Part shown: piece after piece, positions 30,223-37,893 of the stretch
Layout: every line of letters begins with the position of its first letter
Position numbering within the stretch: position 1 is the stretch's first letter
Origin: Candidatus Daviesbacteria bacterium
Lineage (GTDB): Bacteria > Patescibacteriota > Microgenomatia > Daviesbacterales > UBA10151
NCBI GenBank assembly: GCA_027451625.1
Contig: DAIDIY010000038.1
Span: 1-37,893, forward strand
Direction: 5' to 3'
Length of the DNA: 37,893 nt
The notes under the pieces: generated by a model
Databases searched by the model: none
What the model saw: the letters and a program-made list of their open reading frames with translations, nothing else
Told to the model about the DNA's origin: nothing
Made by a program: the position numbers and the translations under genes

Positions 30223-33200
30223 GTGAGAAATAAGCTAAATCTTCGAGTAAATATCGTCCCTAAGAGAATAAATAAACTTTTAGATAAGTATCTGTATAGA
30301 CTTCGGAAGAAAGAAGAGCTTACTATTTCTCTTTCATTGGCAGTAGTAGTACTATTTTTTGCTATAGCACTGATAGCTCCGTTTAAGTCACAACTTTTAT
30401 CAACTCTTTTTAAAAAAGGATTTATTCATGCCACAGGAACTTTAAACAGTGATGATTGGCCACAACTAGGACATGATGCTCAACGGACAAATGATACACC
30501 CTCAAATATACCTCCCGGACCTTATAGATTTTACTGGCGATGGACAAATACTCCTTTTGCATCGCGAGTTCAACCAGTAGTTGTAGGCGGAGTTTTATAT
30601 ATTGGAAGCTTGAATGGAACATTTTATGCAGTCAATGCAACAGCTGATAATCAAGGAGGACCTCCTACAATCATTTGGCAAAAAGTTTTGAATATATACG
30701 ATCCATCCAGAAATTATGGAAATAATATAGATAATATAACTCCTGATCCAGTACGATCTGGAGCTGGTGTAGATGTAAGTACTGGAACGGTCATAGTGGG
30801 AACACAACATGGAACGATATATGGCCTTGATACAACATCCGGTAATGTTAAATGGACAGTATTTACCGGAGGAGCAATAGTAGCCTCCCCTCTTTTGGAT
30901 GAAGCCGGTACAGTTTACATTGGCTCATCAGATGGATATTTTTACTCTATTAATACTGCAACCGGAGCTATAAATTGGAAAACCGAAATTGATAACACAA
31001 TCTCAAGCTCAGTTGGAACAAGTAATCTACCGGTACCGATTTTAGGATCAGCAGCACTCTCAACAGATGGGACGCAAATTTATCTTGTCGCCGAAAACGT
31101 TAGAGCTTATGCACTTAGCAGTTCAAATGGATCTATAGTCTGGTCAACACAGCTTCAAGGACAATCTGAAGAAGGAAGAGCTCCAGTGGTTTACCATAAC
31201 TTGACAACCGGAGTTGATGAGATATTCATAAGGACTCAACCCATCGAAAATTTTACTGAACTTTTGAAAAACGGAGATTGCGTTTTAAATGGAAATTATC
31301 CCAGTAATTGTGGTAATTCTTCATCTATACCATGGTCAACAACTGACGACACATCGATATGGAGTCAGGACTGGAATTTAGTCCGACCTAATATAGAAAC
31401 CTATTTGCAAGGAGATCCTTCTTCGCAAACAATATTTGCTTTAAATGGCAGTAATGGACAACCTATTACTGGTAGCATTGCTTCTGTACCTCCAGTCCTA
31501 TATACATATGGTGTTAATCAAACCCCATCATCACCAGCTCTTTATAATAATGAACTTTATTTGCCATATAGACCTCGTCATGGGATTCAAACTGATAATG
31601 GATCGGTACACGTGACCACTCAATACGATGCTGAACTGGGAATGATGGATCCTTCAACATTTGATATAACCAATATTGCCACTGATTCAGCCTCAGTTGG
31701 TTTTCATTATCAATTTCGTCTCACCTCTGATGAACCTGCTAGTGTCTCAGTAGCAGGCAACTATTTATTAGTCGACTCATGGGAGAGACTAGGAGGCCTC
31801 CAACTCACTAATGCTACTACAGGAAATCTAATTGATATCGCTACGATTTCTAATGTGAATGGAAGTTGCCAATGGGGAATTGGCGATGCCTTATATCCCT
31901 ACTCTGATGCTCAATTTTATGATAGCTGCTCTGATTTAAATAACATTTCTGGAAATGTGACAGGTGATGGAGAATCTAGAGAAGGAGTTGTAGTTTCATC
32001 TAACCGTATCTTTTGGCATGTTCTATCAGATGGGTTAGGAGCATTGGGCAATGCCAACAATATAACTGATTCTCTTTTGCCGACTGTTACCCCTCCCCCA
32101 ACGGTAGCACCACTTCCCGCACCTATATCAACTCCCAGCGCTTCAACTTTAATTAATGACTATGTTTGGAACGTGCCCACCAGGCCAGTTTCTACTCCTT
32201 CAGCAGATTTAGTCAGTGAGCTAAGTTCAGCAGTACAAAGTATCGTCAACTCAAATCAGCATTTACTTCCTTATTACTTTGAAAACGGTTACCCCCAATC
32301 CGGTTCATGGCCTCCTGATTCAGGAAACGGGGAGCCAGCAGAGGTTGAGATAAATCAATGGGGCAATCATGGATTCTGGTATGATCAAGGAGAGCTCCTT
32401 TACACACTTTCTATAGCTTATCCATACCTTTCTTCATCTCTACAATCGCAAGTGAAAACATACATTCAAAGCCAAATGATTAATCTCTTTCCGCCGCTTT
32501 CTGCGCTGCCTTACGGGGGAAGCTGGCCCTGGGAGACTCAAGGGCAAAGTAGAGAATACTTTCCAGTTCCCTCACCTATTAGAACAGGCAGCGAAAATAG
32601 CTGGCCTCCTCCAACTCCTCCTCTTCAAACTTTATATGCATTATGGGCTTATGGTAACTATACCGGAGATTGGTCATATATTGACGCTAATTGGCAAAAC
32701 GGTACCATACAAAGTTTCTTTACCAGCAAAACTCAATCAATTGCTACATCTTCAGCTTCACCCACTGCTGTAGATTCTTATGCTGAAATAGCAGGGGCAA
32801 TAGGATACGCAAGAATTGCGCAACATGAAGGTGATACAACACAGGCTCAAAATGGCGCAAATATTGCAGCTTCAGACATGTCTGCAGGTATTACTAATTT
32901 AAATAACTGGACAGATATTGCCAATACTCTATATCCAAAATCTCAACAATCCGGCAACTCTCCCGCTGAGCAGATTGGAAGTCGCGGACAAGCATGGTGG
33001 GGACTTGTTCCTGAAGTAGGACACTATTTACACGATACGAATCTTCCAGCGGTTAATGATTTATTGTCTCCTCTAATTGATGTAAACAATAATGATGGGT
33101 GTTATTTGTGGTATATCACAATGCTTGGCACACAGTGTCAATTATCTGAATCATCCAGGCAAAGCCCAGAGATTGGTTGGTCAGTATTTTTAACTCAAGC

Positions 33201-34200
33201 ATACATTGAGGGAGATAATCAACAACAACTTCGCTACTTTCTGGATAGACCTTGGGGGCTGGGAGATCCTTGGTATATTCAAAAAATAGTAGCAACAATA
33301 GAAGCTCCTAACCCTCAATCAACTGGGTCAGTGGTAGGAGTGGTATCTGGAGGAACAGCTACATTCTCAGCTAATTCGACACAAAGTACAGTTAGTACAG
33401 GAGGAACAATCCCTGTTCAGATCTATGCAGACTCAGAAACCGATGCAGCAAATCTGTTTTCAGCAAAACTAACATTTAATCCTCAAGTATTATCGGTATC
33501 AAGCATAGATCCAACAGGATCGTTTGTAACTACATGGGCAGAAAAGTATTTTGATAATACTAATGGGAATGTATCCATAACAGGAGGAGTAGTTTCACCG
33601 GGAATAAAAACTACAACTCCTCAGCTTCTAGCAACAGTAAACTTTACTCCCCTTACAAGCGGAAGTACTACTATAAATTTTGATAACACTAATTCAGTCA
33701 TTTATCGTAATTCAGACAATGCAGATATTTTAGGTTCAACTACTAATTATACATTTATTATCTCTCCAATTCCTACTCAGTCTTCCACTCCTACACTCAC
33801 AGTTACCCCAACTATGACACCAACTCTAACTTTAACTCCTACTCCCACAGTAACACTCACCCCAACACCAACTCCAACACTCACAGTTATCCCGACTATG
33901 ACACCAACCCCAACACCAACTACTGGGTTAAATACTCCAACACCAACAATAACAGTAGTGCCAACACTTTCAATAACACCAGGTATAGGAGGGGGACTTA
34001 TGGGAGATGCGAATGGAGATGGGAGAGTAGACCTGCAGGATATGTCAGCGCTCTTTACTGATTGGTGTTTGGCATCGTGTAATCCTGTAGATGTGCCGTA
34101 TACATTGGACTTTAATCATGATGGGGTAATAAACTCACTGGATTATGAGAATATGCTAAATATCCTATTGTCAAATGGTACTATTCATCCCAGTAATTAA
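30223..34200 (+). CDS. Giant surface protein: anchor, PQQ-like propeller, alpha/alpha-barrel-like region, cohesin and dockerin (1325 aa)
   Basis: GTG start. One membrane helix (LSLAVVVLFFAIALIAPF, about 37-54), the rest outside. Residues 75-640 form a PQQ/quinoprotein-type beta-propeller with repeats such as GGVLYIGSLNGTFYAVNA, GTVIVGTQHGTIYGLDTTSG and GTVYIGSSDGYFYSINTATG. Residues about 645-1028 are helical and Trp-rich, like six-hairpin glycosidases (HGFWYDQGELLYTLSIAYPY, GSRGQAWWGLVPEVGHYL). A cohesin-like domain (1050-1182) begins VSTGGTIPVQIYADSET. A Thr/Pro linker leads to a type I dockerin (1258-1325) with two calcium loops, DANGDGRVDLQD and DFNHDGVINSLD. Catalysis is unproven. A cohesin and a dockerin in one chain suggest self-assembly or docking of partners. 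Confidence 0.85.
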   Translation: MRNKLNLRVNIVPKRINKLLDKYLYRLRKKEELTISLSLAVVVLFFAIALIAPFKSQLLSTLFKKGFIHATGTLNSDDWPQLGHDAQRTNDTPSNIPPGPYRFYWRWTNTPFASRVQPVVVGGVLYIGSLNGTFYAVNATADNQGGPPTIIWQKVLNIYDPSRNYGNNIDNITPDPVRSGAGVDVSTGTVIVGTQHGTIYGLDTTSGNVKWTVFTGGAIVASPLLDEAGTVYIGSSDGYFYSINTATGAINWKTEIDNTISSSVGTSNLPVPILGSAALSTDGTQIYLVAENVRAYALSSSNGSIVWSTQLQGQSEEGRAPVVYHNLTTGVDEIFIRTQPIENFTELLKNGDCVLNGNYPSNCGNSSSIPWSTTDDTSIWSQDWNLVRPNIETYLQGDPSSQTIFALNGSNGQPITGSIASVPPVLYTYGVNQTPSSPALYNNELYLPYRPRHGIQTDNGSVHVTTQYDAELGMMDPSTFDITNIATDSASVGFHYQFRLTSDEPASVSVAGNYLLVDSWERLGGLQLTNATTGNLIDIATISNVNGSCQWGIGDALYPYSDAQFYDSCSDLNNISGNVTGDGESREGVVVSSNRIFWHVLSDGLGALGNANNITDSLLPTVTPPPTVAPLPAPISTPSASTLINDYVWNVPTRPVSTPSADLVSELSSAVQSIVNSNQHLLPYYFENGYPQSGSWPPDSGNGEPAEVEINQWGNHGFWYDQGELLYTLSIAYPYLSSSLQSQVKTYIQSQMINLFPPLSALPYGGSWPWETQGQSREYFPVPSPIRTGSENSWPPPTPPLQTLYALWAYGNYTGDWSYIDANWQNGTIQSFFTSKTQSIATSSASPTAVDSYAEIAGAIGYARIAQHEGDTTQAQNGANIAASDMSAGITNLNNWTDIANTLYPKSQQSGNSPAEQIGSRGQAWWGLVPEVGHYLHDTNLPAVNDLLSPLIDVNNNDGCYLWYITMLGTQCQLSESSRQSPEIGWSVFLTQAYIEGDNQQQLRYFLDRPWGLGDPWYIQKIVATIEAPNPQSTGSVVGVVSGGTATFSANSTQSTVSTGGTIPVQIYADSETDAANLFSAKLTFNPQVLSVSSIDPTGSFVTTWAEKYFDNTNGNVSITGGVVSPGIKTTTPQLLATVNFTPLTSGSTTINFDNTNSVIYRNSDNADILGSTTNYTFIISPIPTQSSTPTLTVTPTMTPTLTLTPTPTVTLTPTPTPTLTVIPTMTPTPTPTTGLNTPTPTITVVPTLSITPGIGGGLMGDANGDGRVDLQDMSALFTDWCLASCNPVDVPYTLDFNHDGVINSLDYENMLNILLSNGTIHPSN
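33777..33975 (+). repeat. Thr/Pro linker-coding imperfect tandem repeats
   Basis: Degenerate ACNCCNACN-type repeats encode the linker. A 32-nt unit beginning ACACTCACAGTTA is present at 33793-33824 and again at 33877-33908, 84 nt apart, with three mismatches. Likely to vary in length between strains. Confidence 0.7.
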
Positions 34201-34248
34201 AGATTTTATATATTAAAAAATAAGATAATAAAAATTTTTAGTTTATGA

Positions 34249-34254
34249 TATATT
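34249..34254 (+). promoter_or_regulatory. -10 box of the dehydrogenase gene
   Basis: TATATT ending 6 nt before ATG 34261; no recognisable -35. Confidence 0.35.
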
Positions 34255-34260
34255 TAATCC

Positions 34261-35115
34261 ATGGAAAAAATAGCTGTTATCGGTATTGGCATTATGGGCA
34301 ATGGAATAGCAAATAACTTCTTAAAACACGGTTATGAGGTAATTGTTTGGAATCGTCATCAAGATAAGCTAAAAGAGTTACAGAAAAAAGGAGCACTAGT
34401 CGCCAAAACTCCTAAAGAAGCCTCCCAAATAGCTGATATAATTTTTGAAGTCACAGCAAACGATCAATCTTCTAAAAGTGTTTGGACTGGAGAAAATGGA
34501 ATTATCTCCGGAGCAAATCCAGGAAAAATTGTTATCGCCAGCTCCACTTTATCCATAGATTGGACAGATAAGCTCGCAGAGTTGGCGAAAAATCATCACC
34601 TTATTTTCTTTGATATTCCCCTAACCGGGGGGAGGTCTGGAGCTGAAGAAGGTAAATTAACTCTACTCGCAGGTGGAGATAAACTAAAGTTAGATAAAAT
34701 CAAAAAAGATTTGCAAGCAATTAGTGAAAATATCTGGTATTTCGGTAATACTGGATCAGGAATGCGTTTTAAATTAATTTTAAACTCCCTACAGGCTATT
34801 CATGTTTTAGGATTCGGGGAGATGATGAACATAGCAAAAAAAGTTGGATTAGACCAGAAATTAGTTGGTCAGGCATTATCTCAGAAACCTGGAGGAGGAG
34901 CTACTGTTATGGCCTGGAATGACTTTATAAATGAACCACATCAGGTGAATTTTGCCGTAAAATGGATCACCAAAGATTTAAACTATACAAAAAAGATGAT
35001 TCCTAAAGTTAACACTCCTATTTTAAACGGAACGCTCTCTAAATTAAGAAAGGCTATATATAAAAAATTAGGAGAAAAAAATTGGACCAACTTAAATAAG
35101 ATTGATTTAAATTAA
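34261..35115 (+). CDS. NAD(P)-dependent beta-hydroxyacid dehydrogenase (3-hydroxyisobutyrate dehydrogenase/GLYR1 family, 284 aa)
   Basis: The Rossmann start IGIGIMGNGIANNFLKHGYE has the G.G..G dinucleotide site, and the following WNRHQDKL (Arg after the second strand) suggests NADPH preference. FDIPLTGGRSGAEEGKLTLL is the substrate-binding signature. GSGMRFKLILNSLQAIHVLG contains the catalytic Lys (about 171) and the Asn four residues later. Length is typical (about 290). Reaction class: oxidation or reduction of 3-hydroxyacids or small aldehydes such as succinic semialdehyde; the substrate cannot be chosen from sequence. Single gene; convergent with the GT2 of the heptose operon. Confidence 0.9.
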   Translation: MEKIAVIGIGIMGNGIANNFLKHGYEVIVWNRHQDKLKELQKKGALVAKTPKEASQIADIIFEVTANDQSSKSVWTGENGIISGANPGKIVIASSTLSIDWTDKLAELAKNHHLIFFDIPLTGGRSGAEEGKLTLLAGGDKLKLDKIKKDLQAISENIWYFGNTGSGMRFKLILNSLQAIHVLGFGEMMNIAKKVGLDQKLVGQALSQKPGGGATVMAWNDFINEPHQVNFAVKWITKDLNYTKKMIPKVNTPILNGTLSKLRKAIYKKLGEKNWTNLNKIDLN

Positions 35116-35180
35116 GTATATATATTATAAGCAGCTCATAAAAAGAAAACAAAAAGATCATTTGATATAAATAAAACTTT

Positions 35181-35981
35181 TTATTTCAAAACTTCTGGGG
35201 CGTTAATTTCTCTATTGAAAATTGTAGTCGGGAGTTCCTGATGATAAACACCAGATGGAATCAATCCACATCCTCCATATTTTCTCATTACTCTCATTTG
35301 GGCTAAAACATCCTCACCGCAATGATTTTCAGGTAACTTCTTCCAAAATGAAAATCCCCCAGTACTTATAAGTTTTTTCGTATCATACATTGTACATCCC
35401 CCAACCCAGGATATTTTATATTTTTTTTGATTTTTGGGAGTAATATTTAGCTTCTTTTGTATATGATAAATATTGGCCGCATTATGTAATTTATATCTTT
35501 GCCATTCAACTGAGTTATAGTCAATTTTTTCCGGTTTAACTTTACTCTGCCAAAATTCAATCTGCTCCTGGTATGGGCGATAATCATCTTTATAGCTTAA
35601 CCCTATTACCGCTTGACCCACATAACCGCATTTTTCCTCCTTAATTGCCTGGAATAAATTAGAAACTACAAATGGCTCTAAAAACAAATCATCATCCAAG
35701 AACAAACTATATATACTCTTACTTTGAGCAAGTAGAAATTGACGTTGTTCAGCTATACCTTTTTTAGGTAAATGCCTAATCACGTGCAGATCGCACCCAT
35801 AAGATTCCAAAATTCGATAGATAGTCTGAAGTGACGGATTAGTATTTATTTCATTGTTCTCAGACTGGTCGGAGATAATCACTGAAAAGTCTTTGAAAGT
35901 TTGAAGGCTTAAACTTGTTAGAGTTACCGCTAAAGCAGTTAGTCTATTATATGTTGGAATAAGAACCGAAACTTCTGCCAT
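35181..35981 (-). CDS. Family 2 glycosyltransferase (266 aa)
   Basis: GT-A fold: SVLIPTYNRLTALAVTLTSL (1-25), FSVIISDQSE, a YSLFLDDDLFLEPF metal site (DDD, about 95-97), and WVGGCTMYDTKKLISTGGF followed by CGEDVLAQMRVMRKYGG (ED acceptor/base motif). No membrane helix, so cytoplasmic. The gene starts 29 bp after the GT9 stop on the same strand and is the last gene of the heptose operon, so it probably extends the same glycan. Sugar donor unknown. Confidence 0.9.
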   Translation of the reverse strand: MAEVSVLIPTYNRLTALAVTLTSLSLQTFKDFSVIISDQSENNEINTNPSLQTIYRILESYGCDLHVIRHLPKKGIAEQRQFLLAQSKSIYSLFLDDDLFLEPFVVSNLFQAIKEEKCGYVGQAVIGLSYKDDYRPYQEQIEFWQSKVKPEKIDYNSVEWQRYKLHNAANIYHIQKKLNITPKNQKKYKISWVGGCTMYDTKKLISTGGFSFWKKLPENHCGEDVLAQMRVMRKYGGCGLIPSGVYHQELPTTIFNREINAPEVLK

Positions 35982-36010
35982 TTGCTCATAAGTTATTTTA
36001 AAAAGTCAAA

Positions 36011-37120
36011 TTAAAAACTATTTGTCATAGTCAGATCGATATCACATGTTCTATTTTTAATTAATCTATCTGATTGAGAAGTAGATAACATTTCTAATGA
36101 AGTTTTAAAAACCGTTTCCGGAGGAACTTGATTTAAAGAAAAATCTTTACCGTCAATCGGCGGGTCAAAATATAAAACTTTGTTTTTAACCTGCCATGGA
36201 ATATGTTGAGGATTTGTCCTGCTATAAAGATCAATTACTGGAGTCCCTAAAGAGGATGCAATATGAACCGGTCCGGAATTATTAGAAATTAGAAGAGGAG
36301 AAAGATAAATTAAATTAATTAATTCAGGAAGATCTATTTTGCCTGCCAGAAGGAAAGATCCTTTTCCTACCTGCTGATAAATTTTTGATATATACTCTAT
36401 TTCACCTTTTATTCCTGTAAAAAGCACTTGATAAGACAATTTCTGTGAAAACATTTTTCCTATTTCAGCAAATCCTTTGGGGGAGTAAATTCTTTTTTTT
36501 GAGGTGGCAGTAGTATGAATTATAACCCAGGGCTTTTGTAGATTAACCCCTAATTTTAATAAAACATCTACTAACTTTCTCCTTCCTGATAAAGGAACAT
36601 TCAACGATAGCTTTGTTTGTTTCGTTTCAAAACCTAATATTTTGACCAAATTGAGTTGTCTTTGTACTTCATGAATGACAAACTCTTGAGGTTCCAAATC
36701 ATCTTTGTAGTCTGTTATTAGCTGATAACATTTTTCATGGCTATACGCAATCCTTCGATGGATATTGGCCAAAAATGCAATCATCACGGCAGGCATTGGG
36801 TTTTGGCTATATACTGTAAAAACAATCGCTGCATCGAATCTTCTGGATTCAATCAGTTTAATCAATTTAAATGTTTCACCTGAATCTGAATGAATATTAG
36901 CTGACTTCACCCAGGGAGCTTCAAAAGTTATCGTATCATCTATTTCAGGGATAAATTTAGCTATCTTACTTCCACCAGTTGAGCCAAGAAGTGTTAATTT
37001 AGCACTCGGACATGATTCCTTAATCGCTCTAAGTGCAGGAGTAGTCATTAAAAGGTCGCCCATATTATCAAGACGAATAGCTAAAATATTTTTAAAATTA
37101 TTCTTTCCTTTATTCACCAT
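36011..37120 (-). CDS. Family 9 glycosyltransferase (heptosyltransferase-like, 369 aa)
   Basis: GT-B fold of the ADP-heptose:LPS heptosyltransferase type. N-terminal ILAIRLDNMGDLLMTTPALR, a middle strand FDAAIVFTVYSQNPM, and C-terminal WVIIHTTATSKKRIYSPKGF, then LLISNNSGPVHIASSLGTPV, the conserved nucleotide-sugar loop (D/N-x-GPxHxA). The frame is open further upstream, but ATG 37120 (MVNKGKNNFKN) gives the family N-terminus, overlaps the adenylyltransferase stop by 11 bp and has an AAGG upstream. Transfers a heptose or related sugar; no outer membrane genes are seen, so the acceptor is probably not LPS. Confidence 0.88.
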   Translation of the reverse strand: MVNKGKNNFKNILAIRLDNMGDLLMTTPALRAIKESCPSAKLTLLGSTGGSKIAKFIPEIDDTITFEAPWVKSANIHSDSGETFKLIKLIESRRFDAAIVFTVYSQNPMPAVMIAFLANIHRRIAYSHEKCYQLITDYKDDLEPQEFVIHEVQRQLNLVKILGFETKQTKLSLNVPLSGRRKLVDVLLKLGVNLQKPWVIIHTTATSKKRIYSPKGFAEIGKMFSQKLSYQVLFTGIKGEIEYISKIYQQVGKGSFLLAGKIDLPELINLIYLSPLLISNNSGPVHIASSLGTPVIDLYSRTNPQHIPWQVKNKVLYFDPPIDGKDFSLNQVPPETVFKTSLEMLSTSQSDRLIKNRTCDIDLTMTNSF

Positions 37121-37601
37121 AAACTTTGAGTACCTTCTCAATAATATTGCTCGTTGATCTTCCTGAAATATAGGGAATAATCTTAACCTGTCCTCCACTA
37201 CTTTCAATTAAAGATGCCTCTAAGAGATTCTCCTTTCTATAATCTCCTCCTTTAACATAGATATCCGGTACAACCATTTTAATAAGCTCAAGCGGTGTAT
37301 CCTCAGAAAACCCAGTCACTAAATCCACACATTCAAGTCCACACAGTACCCCAACCCTATCAACTAAGCTATTAATCGGCCTCCCCTCGCCTTTTAATTT
37401 TTGAACGCTTTGATCTGAGTTTAAACCGACAACTAGTAAATCTCCTAACATTCTAGCTTGCTCTAAACATCTCACATGTCCAACATGTAAGATATCAAAA
37501 CAACCATTGGTAAATACAATTTTTTTACCTAACTCTTTATGCACTAAAATCAAAGTTCTAAGCTCTGACCAATCGCTTATAAATTTATTTTTAAATATCA
37601 T
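37110..37601 (-). CDS. rfaE2: D-glycero-beta-D-manno-heptose 1-phosphate adenylyltransferase (RfaE2/HldE C-domain, 163 aa)
   Basis: Cytidylyltransferase-like fold. FTNGCFDILHVGHVRCLEQA (residues 29-48) has the nucleotide-binding H-x-G-H signature and VGLNSDQSVQKLKGEGRPI follows. KGGDYRKENLLEASLI and the closing ISGRSTSNIIEKV (the G.STT.I-type motif) fit the RfaE2 family. It activates heptose-1-phosphate to ADP-heptose. It overlaps the upstream kinase by ATGA (37598-37601), so the two HldE activities, often fused in one protein, are here separate coupled genes. Confidence 0.92.
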   Translation of the reverse strand: MIFKNKFISDWSELRTLILVHKELGKKIVFTNGCFDILHVGHVRCLEQARMLGDLLVVGLNSDQSVQKLKGEGRPINSLVDRVGVLCGLECVDLVTGFSEDTPLELIKMVVPDIYVKGGDYRKENLLEASLIESSGGQVKIIPYISGRSTSNIIEKVLKVYGE

Positions 37602-37893
37602 GTATTATTAATCGGGAAAAAATTATTAATTGGAATTTCCACAAAACGGGAATAAATTTTAGTCTGTGAACCAATTCCAAGCTTTTTATAAAGCTTCTCT
37701 TTATTACATACAGTAGTTCCTATAGTAGAAGTAACTACCCCTGATGCAGCTGAAGCAATCTCAGCGCAGATTGGAATCTCTGCTCCTTGAGCTAAGGCCA
37801 AAGCAAAAATAGATGTAAATGTATCACCTGCCCCCACAGCCTGAGTAGACACTCTCTTTTTAACAAATGTTTGATAAACTACTCTTCCTTGAT
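37598..37893 (-). CDS. PfkB-family sugar kinase, HldE N-domain-like (partial, N-terminus outside window)
   Basis: The frame runs off the right edge without a start; the in-frame GTG near 37852 is internal. The visible 98 residues include VYQTFVKKRVSTQAVGAGDT and the catalytic GAGDTF anion hole and base of the PfkB/ribokinase family, then the closing helices (IPICAEIASAASGVVTSTIG). Its position directly before rfaE2 with an ATGA overlap supports heptose-7-phosphate kinase (RfaE1). The family type is secure, the substrate inferred. Confidence 0.85.
   Translation of the reverse strand, partial: QGRVVYQTFVKKRVSTQAVGAGDTFTSIFALALAQGAEIPICAEIASAASGVVTSTIGTTVCNKEKLYKKLGIGSQTKIYSRFVEIPINNFFPINNT

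Noticed and set aside
35170-35187. Hairpin AAATAAAA-CT-TTTTATTT between convergent genes
   Set aside because: Pure A/T stem with a two-base loop; chance is likely in this base composition.
1-37893. tRNA, rRNA, CRISPR arrays, prophage genes
   Set aside because: No T-loop/acceptor pairs, no regularly spaced direct repeats and no phage structural or cas-like proteins were seen on either strand.

Overview
The window is AT-rich and gene-dense. It has short spacers, many small proteins of unknown function and one very large surface protein. Nearly all genes stop at TAA or TAG; only three likely genes use TGA. Gene content (TrmB regulator, DUF2079, COG4705, lone DUF5666, dockerin/cohesin surface protein, ClpC/E-type ATPase, sparse biosynthesis) fits a reduced-genome bacterium of the Patescibacteria/CPR, perhaps Microgenomates. 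That placement is inference from style and content, because no rRNA or ribosomal protein gene is present. No tRNA, CRISPR array or prophage was seen.

Left part (1-4400) is accessory: the 3' tail of one transposase, three proteins of unknown function, and a complete but nonsense-mutated IS481-like element (2813-3892) with imperfect terminal repeats and a 5-bp target duplication. Behind it lie two small coding-like relics.

4400-17950 is a mosaic of mostly single genes on both strands: a kinase-like protein, a ParB-like DGNHR protein, a secreted DUF5666 protein, thymidylate kinase (tmk), a free-standing TSCPD/zinc-tail protein resembling the C-terminus of B12-dependent ribonucleotide reductase, a HAD 5'-nucleotidase, a peroxiredoxin, a dihydroorotate-dehydrogenase-like enzyme divergent from a TrmB regulator, an RDD protein, a secreted HNH-like gene broken by a stop, DUF488 and a histidine phosphatase. 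Most of these genes have a -10 box only 6-10 nt before the ATG and no Shine-Dalgarno sequence, which points to leaderless mRNAs.

17950-30050 is envelope and proteostasis: a phosphodiester-glycosidase-like protein, YggT, an overlapping four-gene membrane glycosylation operon (GT2, flippase-like, DUF2079, COG4705), a GNAT protein with an apparent CTG start, a site-2 protease with CBS domains, a polysaccharide deacetylase, and a Clp ATPase followed by a phosphoribosyltransferase.

30220-37893 holds a 1325-residue surface protein (membrane anchor, PQQ-like propeller, alpha/alpha-barrel-like region, cohesin, Pro/Thr linker, dockerin), a 3-hydroxyisobutyrate-dehydrogenase-type enzyme, and a heptose operon (sugar kinase, adenylyltransferase, GT9, GT2). 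Together the right half suggests a glycan-decorated cell surface with protein-protein docking modules.
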